Origin: Hevea brasiliensis
Lineage: Eukaryota; Streptophyta; Magnoliopsida; Malpighiales; Euphorbiaceae
Assembly (NCBI RefSeq): GCF_030052815.1
Contig: NC_079509.1
Location: 40,976,750 to 41,040,749 of the forward strand
Length of the DNA: 64,000 nt
Direction of reading: 5' to 3'
Numbering within the stretch: position 1 is the stretch's first letter; every line of letters starts with the position of its first letter. Made by a program: the position numbers and the translations under genes. The notes below the pieces were generated by a model. That model was not told the origin of the DNA, did not search any database, and saw nothing but the letters and a program-made list of their open reading frames with translations. Positions 56,004-64,000 of the stretch are shown piece by piece.

Positions 56004-57827
56004 GCCCCATATATTAATGGTTGGGAAGTTCGAAGCAACGTCTCGGGTATAAAAACATTTAATGTTTTTTCAATTTTAGAAACCTACCGCTGGCACTTGT
56101 GAAAGAGCTTTATTCTCGAACATTAAGACTCAGACTAGGCAGGGAATTGATGACTATACTAGTAAGGTTGACCAAGTTAGAGCTCGTCTAATTAAGTTCG
56201 AAACCAGCTTTTGTAGCCAATCTCAACTACTAGAAGGCCTAACCCCTGGATAATTCCCAGTACATTATAGACAGCCACGGATAGATCAAATAAAGAAATT
56301 GGACAAAGAAGTCGAATAAAGAGATTGAGCAAAGAAGTCAAATAAAGAGATCGGATAAAGAAATTAAATAAAGATATTAGACAAAAAAGTCAAATAAAGA
56401 GATCGGACAAAGAAATCGGATGAAAGATGGATAAAGAGATCGAACAAGTTATAACTTTACAAGCAAGAACCTCTCAATATGGTCGGATTTGACACCCTAG
56501 AGTTCTACAATAGCATCACTTGGCCATCAAATAAAAGTATACCATTAAATCATAGCCCTAGGCCTTAGAGATCGAATTTTCACTATCAGATTTGAGTTGG
56601 TTAAAGTATTCTGAAACCTTTTCAATCTTTACCATTGATGCTACTTGTAAGGATAAATTTTTGACCCTTGAATCAAAAGCAATAAAGACAGACTTGGTAC
56701 TTTCAAATCCCCACCTTTGATCTAACTTGTAAGGCATAAATCCTGTCCTTTGGATTAAAGAAATAAGGACAAAATAGTCCTAAGTTAATATACACCCTTG
56801 ATTATGGATTTCTTTAGTTATTGACCCTCAAATTTGTCCTTTTAAATCTCAACCTTTCTTTTCCATCTGGAATCCTAACCCTCTATTTTAGGGTTTTTAC
56901 TCCCTACAAATACCTAAAGTTTTACTATTTGGGGTGGGGGGGGGGTGGGGGGGTTCTTTTTGTTTGGGAATTTTTGGAAAAAGGTAGAAAGGAAGCAATA
57001 GAGAGTGTCTCTGAAGTCTTCAATTTTTTTCTAAGAATCTCCTCACCCTCAAAACGAGGGCTCTCTTAAGAGCCCCCACATTTCTTATAGAAAAAAGTCG
57101 ATCTCAACCTTTCTTCAAAAGGACCACATTATAGCTCGTTCCCTCAAAAAAAGGCTGATCTGAAAGAGCTTTCCTCGTAACCCCATTTCCTTGTAAGCGT
57201 AAGAAATCAAGAAGAGTCAACTGATTTATCATTTCTTAGATTTCATTACAGGTAAAAATTTGTTTTGAGGTTATTTACCATGCTTTCCTTATAAAACATA
57301 AATATAATCCGGTCATACGGCTATGAGCAAGCATCTTGGGCAATATGTAGTTTAGAATTTGTTCTCTCTCCCTATTCCTGCATTCCATTGATTATCTTCA
57401 TAATACATTATGGAGTTTCTTCCTGGCATTTCATTCTATCGAATTCTTATATATAAGGACAGGATGGACAATAGTTAAAATAACTTTTATTCCATAAATA
57501 TTACAATTTCAATTCCATAAATATTTCTTTTTGATCTTACATTATAATTATCTGATTATCTTTCTTTCAAAGAGTTCAGAGACTATATTTAGGGCATTAT
57601 ATGGTTTATTGAGTTTTATAAAAACCAGTGTTACTTAGTGATATTGTTATTTTGATGTTCTAATATGTTTTAATGATTCTTGTTATATTTGGATAATAAC
57701 AAATGATCATGTTCTCATCCTCTTGAGGTTTGCATAGCCATTTCCCTTCATTTCTTAAAATGATCCTATGAAAATAAAAATAATATCTTGAAACACTACC
57801 TCTTTATGATATGGAGTTTAAGGAAGA

Positions 57828-58370
57828 GTCCTTCCTTGAACCCTCCCTAAATGTTTATTTCTAAAAATGTGCAACTTTTTTTTTCATGTCCTTAGGTGCA
57901 AGGGAAAGTCTTTTCTTGAACCTATGTTAAGTACTTTATTAAATGCAACATTCTTTTACTTTTTATGCCATGAGAGAGTCCTCTCCTTGAATTCTTAAAC
58001 TTGATTCATATATTTTTTGTGCCTTTGAGGTTCAAGGGAGAGTCCTTCCTTGGATTTTCTCTAATTTTATCTTTTAAAATTGTATAATCTTAGCATGTCC
58101 TTTAGTCAAAAAAAAGTCTTTCTTTAGACCTATACTGACTTTTATAAATACAACATTCCTCTATTTTAGGTTTATGGGAGAATCCTACCTTGAACATTTA
58201 AAATTTTTTACATACCTTTTTATGCTTTTGGATTCAAAAGAGAGTCCTTCTATGAATCCTTAAAGTTCTTTTTATTTAAACTTACCTTCATAGGTATAAG
58301 GAAGAGTACTTCTTGGAACCCTTCTCGGAATTCTATCTTTATACTCTAATTTAAGGAAAGTCCTTCCTTG
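57828..58370 (+). repeat. Hairpin repeat array in LTR4
   Basis: About nine units at 65-75 bp spacing with the core GAGAGTCCTT. The flanking arms differ from those of LTR1-3 but pair with each other: AAGGAA/TTCCTT at 57831, CAAGG/CCTTG at 58033, GAGAG/CTCTC at 57973. Confidence 0.6.
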
Positions 58371-59296
58371 AAATTTTTTTTAACCGAAAGTATCCTTTCA
58401 TTGTTTTCAAAGTTAATTTAAATTTTTGCATTCTACTCAAATATTGATTTCAACTGTAAATAGAGTATAAAATGCCTCTAATCAAACGTAAAAATAGGAT
58501 AATAATCGGTTTAGTAAAGCATGAAATGCTTATTTGCCTGAAGTTTTTTTTAAAAAGTTAGAAATTGATCAAAATCTTTTTCTGTTTATGGAATGAAATG
58601 GATATATAGCTATGCAGGCCAAAACAACAATTTTATGTAGGTTGGCTCAAAAACAATCCTTTGTAAATTTGTAAGTTATAAATATATCAATAATTTAAAT
58701 TGAGTCAATATGGATGAAGAATAATAGTCAATTATACCAATGATGGGACTTTGATTCATTGATTAAGAGTCCTCATTAATGAATTAAATTCTTTAGATTT
58801 TGATCAATATATTCCCTTTTGAATTGAAGTCTCAATCAAAGGGGGGTGAAAATCGAAACCCATTTTAATTCGATTTCATCAACTCTTTCTCTTATATGAA
58901 TATCATGTTTTTATAAATATTCACTTCACACATGACACTCTCTATCGTTTGGGCACCGATGATGAGATTAATGATGGGTAAGCTGAGAATCCTCATTGCT
59001 CGTTATAAATCTCTAGGAACAAAAAGATACCTCTTCAAAACTAGAATCCTAGTTTTGGGAGGGAGGAATTTAATAAAATAATAAATGGAGTCAAAATTCA
59101 CTTTTAGGGTCATCCTATTCACTTTTGTATTTGGCTTACTCTAATATTGAGATATTAAGCGTTTCTATACTTATGTACTCCATCTTTTACATGATAAATA
59201 CAAGGAATCCATATCGTAATTTGAACTCCAATAAAATTATTGGTATTAATTTATAGAGAGCACATTTTTAAATCTACCTACCCCATTGAGGGGCGA

Positions 59297-59460
59297 TGTG
59301 GGGTGCCTAATACCTTCCCCACAAATATACGGACCCCGAACCCTGAACTTCTAAAATTAGAAGTGGAAAATGTTCTTTTTCTAAAAAAAATATATTTTAA
59401 AGGTTTTCTTTAAATTTTCCCAAAATTAAAATGGCGATTCCTCATTTTCCATTCAATGAG
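59297..59460 (+). other. Two U5 hairpins in LTR4, with compensated changes
   Basis: Hairpin A is TGTGGGG (59297-59303) with CCCCACA (59317-59323). Hairpin B is CTCAT (59441-59445) with ATGAG (59456-59460). Relative to LTR1-3, each has one base pair swapped on both sides (G-C to T-A; C-G to T-A). Confidence 0.65.
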
Positions 59461-59498
59461 AATTGCTTGGTAACTGCAAAAACTCTTACAACAATAGT

Positions 59499-60407
59499 AG
59501 GGCAAAATATTATATGGAATGACTATTGTTTGTGGCGGTGACTTCTGTCCAATACTCCTAGGAGTCCCTAAAGGGAGAATAGCAGATATTATTGATGCTT
59601 CTCTAAATTCTTCTTATCTATGGCCATTCTTTCAGGTATTTAAACTAAAGCAAAACATGAGGCTTTATAATAACAAGATGATAGAATTAGAAGCTCAGTA
59701 GTTATCTTCTTTCGACAAATGGTTATTACAAGTTGGGGATGGTTCGTTCTATGGTTATCCCATGAAGGAATTGATCAAGCTTCCAATCAACATTACTTTG
59801 CAATCAAATGGAAATAGTATCAAAACCTTGGTTGAAATTTCTACCCTTCACTCACTAATAAATACTGTGATCTAATATATCTTTAGGAAAGAGCCATCTT
59901 AACACCAAAAAATGAGACAGTCCATCAAGTGAATGAATTAATCATGGATCTCATACTAGGTGATTCAATAACATATTTCAGCTTAGATAACATTTGCAAA
60001 TCTACCACCAATGCAAATGATGAGGATCTCTTATACATAATAGAATTTTTAAATAGTCTTAAATTTTTTGGAGTTCCAAATCATAATATAAGACTCAAAG
60101 TAGGTGTTCCTGTGATGCTTTTTAGAAACATTAACTAAACTAAAGGTTAATGTAATGGGATAAGATTAATTATGAAGCGTGGTAAATGGTCTATCATTGG
60201 TGATATAATCTTCAGAATAAACACCGGTAAACGAGTGAGTATACCAAGAATCATAATGTCATCTAATGAATCAAGATGGCCATTCAAACTAAAAAGAAGG
60301 CAAATTCTATTAGCTACCTGCTTTGTCATGACAATAAAAAAAAAAAAAAAAGCTAGGGACAGTCATTGCACTATGTTGGCTTATATCTTCCAAAGCAAGT
60401 GTTCATA
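59499..60407 (+). pseudogene. Helitron Pif1-type helicase, C-terminal part (first piece)
   Basis: TIVCGGDF (59521-59544) is the Walker B-like motif of Pif1/Helitron helicases, followed by VPKGRIADIIDASLNSSYLW and LKQNMRL. TAG at 59699 interrupts FDKWLLQVGDG. After a frame change near 59870-59925 come VNELIMDLILGD, STTNANDEDLLY and LKVGVPVMLFRNIN (to 60135), then IPRIIMSSNE, FKLKRRQ and CFVMTI (60245-60335). A 16-base A run (60336-60351) sits where a short Asn-Lys-Ser segment is expected. The protein would unwind DNA during rolling-circle transposition; the Rep domain and Walker A are not in the window. Interrupted at 60407. Confidence 0.82.
60403..60407. repeat. Target site duplication TCATA / TCACA
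   Basis: TCATA before the solo LTR and TCACA (62749-62753) after it differ by one transition. The helicase reading resumes across them. Confidence 0.65.
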
Positions 60408-62748
60408 TGATAGTTGCTTAAAATGTCATATCTTTATCATTGCATACTTAGTCTTTTGAGTTTGTTTCTTGTTTAACTACCTTGTTAATACTTATTTTTA
60501 TGTTATTAGGTGTTTACAAGAGCATGAAAGAACTTATAAAAGCATAAAGAGGTGAATTGAGCACAAAACGAAGTAAAGCACACATTAAGCATTTTAAGGC
60601 ATATAAAGGAATGATTTTGAAGAGGACTTAGCCAATGACAAAACGAGCTTTGAGAAGTCTTATTCATGGTATTTGGAGGTGAAAAATGAACAAATTCAGA
60701 CATCAACTCATGTTCAGCTTTTTTAAACAGCCTTAGTAAATCTTGTATGTGATCCACTATCAAGGGTTTGAATATGACTATATGGGCTTGGAGAAACCTT
60801 GATTAACATATTTTGAGGTGATATATGAAAAATGAGTATAATTGGACCATATTACATTAAGGGTCGCATATTGAGTGTGTTTGGGCTCTTTATGTTGAGT
60901 TATGTGAGACCAGGAGTTAGGACCTTAATTGGTAGATTTAATTATGCTATTTAAGGCCCAAAATAAATAAAATAGAGGTGTGTGGGTCTTTTAGGTTGTG
61001 CAAGTGGCAGATCTATATAAGGAGAGTTTTTTTTAACTTTTTTTTCCTGTATTAACTAGGATTCCTGAGAAAGTTTCAAATTAGAATGCAACTAGGACTT
61101 CCAAATCAGATCTATAGTCTTAGTTAATCAATTTTTCTCTATAAAAAGGATCCAAAATTCAAAGGTATCGATTATTTGATCTAGTTGCTAGTGTGATTTC
61201 TTCTTCTTCTTCTAGCTTGTGGAGTGCTTCTACATCCTTTGAAGTGTGTGGCGTCATCATCAACATCATATTCAAGTTGGTCAAATTCCATTCATAAGAA
61301 GCAACATGCTTTTCTCTCTTCTTTTGTTAATTTATTTATATTTAATAAGGGTGAGCATTCGGTTCGAACCGAACCGAATTAAATCATAAAAATCTAATTA
61401 CGAATTTTAAAAATCGGATCGAATCGAAATGGATGAAAAATTGAATTGAACTGAACTGCTCTATTTCGGTTCGGTTCAGTTCAGTTCAAACTGATCGGTT
61501 TTGATTTTTGATTAATTTTTTAATTTATACTTATTTTCAAGTTATTTGGTTTGATTTTGATCTTGATTTGAACCTAATAACTATTAATCAATGAAATTAA
61601 ATAATTTATATATATAATTACATATAATTTATAAATTCTCCATAAAAATAAATCAAATCAAAAATTAATAAAATTATTCAGTTCAGCTCAGTTTAATTGA
61701 TTTTTTTTCTTCAAAACCGAACTGAATCGAAATAACCAAAATTTTTATAGTACAAAACCAAACCGAACTAAATTATTTTAAAAATCAAATCAAATTACCG
61801 AATTAAGGCAGTTCGGTTCGGCTTATTCGGTTTAAACCAAATAATGCTCACCCCTAATATTTAATGTTCTTACTTATGTGTGAGTAGTTTTGCAATTCAG
61901 TAGGGAAATAGCTGAAGCCATTGAACATGTTACATGAGAGTTTGATTTGAGTTTAATAAAATCTAGATTTATTCTATATTGAGTATTACTTATCTTTTGG
62001 TTTATTTTATGAATATTGAATATATGATTAGTTAGAGTGGCCAACTACAATTGAGCATGAAAACATATTGCTAAGTTAAGATAATTTGAATACATAATAG
62101 CTTAAATAATCTGACTACAAGTAGCATGCAATGATTTGTTTCATTACAAAGATAAGTGTCTAGGTTGAATGAACCATAATTAATGAGTTTGTTACCTTGA
62201 ATTGGGATGTCTTTTTAATGATTAATGTTATCATTAAACTTAATTATAAGCTGCTTTAGTCTTACATTGAGTGTAATGGTAAGGGATTAATTATAGAGCA
62301 CTTCCTGATTAATCTAATATGTAAGGAAAGATAAGAAATTGTTGACTTCTATAACTAATTTACTTAATTGAATAAGTTTGCATCTTTAATTAATTATTGA
62401 TACATGTTACATGGTGGACACGCCCTCTCTACTGAATTTGCTGCAATCTTCTTGTTTATCATATTCATAAGTGTCACTAGCTTTTTATTTATATTCTAAC
62501 ATTCTTAGTTTTAGCTTCAATAGTTTAGTGATTGCAAAACATAACCGCCTTTTATTTTACTTTGCATATTTAGTTTAGTAGATCAGGTATTTATTTTATG
62601 AGTTCTAAATTTTTTTTTGTTTATTTGTGTCTCTAATATCTGTTTTCTTATTTACATTTACTCATTTCCTGTAGGATCGACCTCTGCTTATCCTATATAC
62701 AAGCAGTTTAGGTAAAGTATTTATAATTGGTGCAATCAGCATGCATCA
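60408..62748 (+). mobile_element. Solo LTR (type C) inside the helicase
   Basis: Begins TGATAGTTGC and ends GCATGCATCA, 2341 bp including a MITE. It contains a TATA box (CTATAAAAAGG, about 61139-61149) and, near its end, TGTAGGATCGACCTC, a phrase typical of some plant gypsy LTR ends. The lineage cannot be fixed; Athila- or Tat-like is possible. No ORF of note. Confidence 0.7.
61347..61857. mobile_element. hAT-like MITE, 511 bp
   Basis: Flanked by the perfect 8-bp target duplication TATTTAAT (61339-61346 and 61858-61865). Terminal inverted repeats are AAGGGTGAGCATT at the left and, read inward, TTAGGGGTGAGCATT at the right. The inside is rich in CGGTTCGGTT / AACCGAACCG words that fold on each other. 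It encodes nothing. An 8-bp duplication with short repeats fits hAT. Confidence 0.9.
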
Positions 62749-62885
62749 TCACATATGGTCAATTATATGTAGCATTATCTAGAGTTACATTAAGAAAAGG
62801 TTTGATGATTCTAAATGATGATGAATAAGTAGAAAATTATGTATTTGTACAGAACATTATTTACAAAGAAATCTTCTATAACATA
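62749..62885 (+). pseudogene. Helitron helicase, last C-terminal piece
   Basis: Resumes after the solo LTR with YGQLYVALSRVT (helicase motif VI region; about 62754-62790), then RKGLMIL and, after a TAA, NIIYKEIF (62853-62876). This is the usual end of Helitron helicases. It is the continuation of the piece ending at 60407. Confidence 0.8.
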
Positions 62886-63121
62886 TTGACAACTCCAAAT
62901 TTACTCTAAGATACATGACACTCTCTATTTTATAAAAATTATTTTTACCTCTTTCTCATTATATCTAACCTCCTTTTATTGGCTCTTATTGCACACTTTT
63001 TTTAAAAGCATTTAAAATCTCAAAACATTCAAATTATTAATTCTTCATGATATGTATATATAACTATTGACATCTTTTACTCACTTTTCTTGTGTCCCCA
63101 CAATCTAATTATTTCAGGTGA
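62852..63121 (+). repeat. Direct duplication, first copy
   Basis: Starts with the last helicase codons (AACATTATTTACAAAGAAAT) and ends at TTTCAGGTGA. It matches 63312-63598 in the same orientation with scattered substitutions and small indels. Confidence 0.85.
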
Positions 63122-63311
63122 CTTCCTTTCCATAAACCGGAAGAGAGGGGTGTAAAGTTGCTAACCATGGTTTCCTGTTTATTACTCTTGAATTGTTGGA
63201 TTCTTGAATCAATGATAATAGAGTGAATGGTTTCACTCATTTTATTTCTCCTTTTTCCCCCCAAAATTTATTGTGTTTCATGTCTTTATAACTTAAATTT
63301 TGCATTTCTAA

Positions 63312-63598
63312 ATAACATTGTTTACAAAGAAATCTTTCATAATATATTCACAACTCCAAATTTATTGTAAAGTACATGGCACTTTCTATTTCATAAAAAT
63401 GCTTTTCTACCTCTTTCCCATTCTATCTACCCCTCCCCCTCCCCTCCTTTATTCACTGTTGTTGCACACTTTTTTCCAAAGCTTTTAAAATCTCAAAACA
63501 ATCTAATTACTAAATCTTCATGACATGTATATATACCTGTTGATATCTTTTACTTATTTTTTTTTTTGTGTCCCCATAATCTTCGTATTTTAGGTGAT
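63312..63598 (+). repeat. Direct duplication, second copy
   Basis: Starts ATAACATTGTTTACAAAGAA, including a second NIVYKEIF-coding end, and ends TTTTAGGTGA. It is separated from the first copy by 190 bp of unique AT-rich DNA (63122-63311). Confidence 0.85.
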
Positions 63599-64000
63599 CC
63601 ATTTGCTCTTAAAATAACTACCTAGTCCCTGATACTAACAGCTCCAATCTTTGGATTCCATCATTAAAATGCTACTTTTCTCTAAGTTCTACTTACTAAT
63701 ATTAGCTTTCTTATTGTCCTAAAAAAAAAAATCAGCTACTAACTCATAACTACTTGCAAGTTGCTTGCTATTTCCATTATTAGTACAAACTGAGTTGGTC
63801 CAATGCATATACCAAGAATGGGAATAACACACGTGGTCTCCTGAAATTTAAATTACCGATCAAATTTGATTTCTTTTCTTGGGTGCCATTCCATGTAAAA
63901 AAATAATAATTTAGACAATGAGTCATATCTTCTGCTTAGAAAATGCAGCAACCTAATCTCCAATTATTCTCATGAAAAATCTTAATTACTTTTGTAACAT
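63599..64000. other. AT-rich DNA, nothing recognised
   Basis: No ORF, repeat or site that I can support in the last 400 bp. It may be Helitron flank or ordinary intergenic DNA. Confidence 0.5.

Larger units (their letters stand above)
53560..59493 (+). repeat. LTR4: 3' LTR of Ogre-2, old, with antisense gene
   Basis: Starts TGTAGACACTATATTTT and ends CTCTTACAACA. It shares with LTR1-3 the order antisense gene, TATA-like block (CTACAAATA, 56904-56912), hairpin array, GTGGGGTGCC segment and TGGCGATTCC end, but is much more diverged. 56270-56450 carries short AAATAAAGAGATCGGA-type repeats. A C run (54009-54030) and a G run (56934-56951) are present. It is followed by ATAGT and Helitron sequence. 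Confidence 0.85.

Noticed and set aside
59519..60459. Helicase region as a host PIF1 gene
   Set aside because: Stops, frame changes, wording typical of Helitron-encoded helicases and the repeat surroundings argue for a dead Helitron.

Overview
The window is AT-rich plant (angiosperm, probably eudicot) repeat DNA. It is built almost entirely of nested LTR retrotransposons of lineages found in flowering plants: Ogre/Tat, Tekay/Del and Reina-like Ty3/gypsy, plus an LTR pair of uncertain type, a Helitron helicase remnant and a hAT-like MITE. I see no intact host gene, rRNA or tRNA gene. Species cannot be named from the sequence.

Layout. (1) 1-13944: an Ogre/Tat element (Ogre-1) whose 5' end lies outside the window. 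It has an extra ORF1, gag, protease, a spliceable intron, RT, two RNase H domains, integrase, a repeat-rich 3' tail and a 3' LTR of 3.4 kb. (2) 13945-27780: a Tekay-type chromovirus (Tekay-2). Its 5' LTR hosts Ogre-1, and its 3' LTR hosts a 5.7-kb solo Ogre LTR (19966-25699, 5-bp target duplication TTCGG). (3) 27781-32066: two non-identical minus-strand LTRs around a 0.3-kb spacer with a tRNA-Met-type primer site; this looks like a recombination or assembly scar. (4) 32069-45959: a solo LTR (type B) split by a Reina-like element, which itself hosts a solo Tekay LTR (34840-38372, target duplication CTTTG) and a truncated Ogre LTR (39381-42324). (5) 45960-59493: the 3' part of a second, older Ogre (Ogre-2), split by a minus-strand gypsy element (47235-52298, target duplication ATAAA) and ending in a 5.9-kb LTR. 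(6) 59494-64000: a decayed Helitron Pif1-type helicase, split by a solo LTR (60408-62748) that contains a hAT-like MITE (61347-61857, 8-bp target duplication), then a 0.28-kb direct duplication.

Main points of interest. The long Ogre LTRs carry, in U3 and on the strand opposite to the element, a complete gene structure: TATA box, start, one small intron and a conserved C-terminus. It encodes a protein whose N-terminal half resembles the plant 'putative gypsy type transposon' domain and whose C-terminal half is coiled-coil. The gene is present in two diverged LTRs and was removed from a third by a 9-bp microhomology deletion. The same LTR family has three RNA-structure signals supported by compensatory changes: an array of hairpins with a conserved loop, two U5 hairpins, and a long hairpin next to the polypurine tract.

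Coding decay is dominated by C-to-T type changes (CAG to TAG and similar), as expected from methylated, silenced repeats. All coding elements carry stops or frameshifts, so none seen here appears autonomous.
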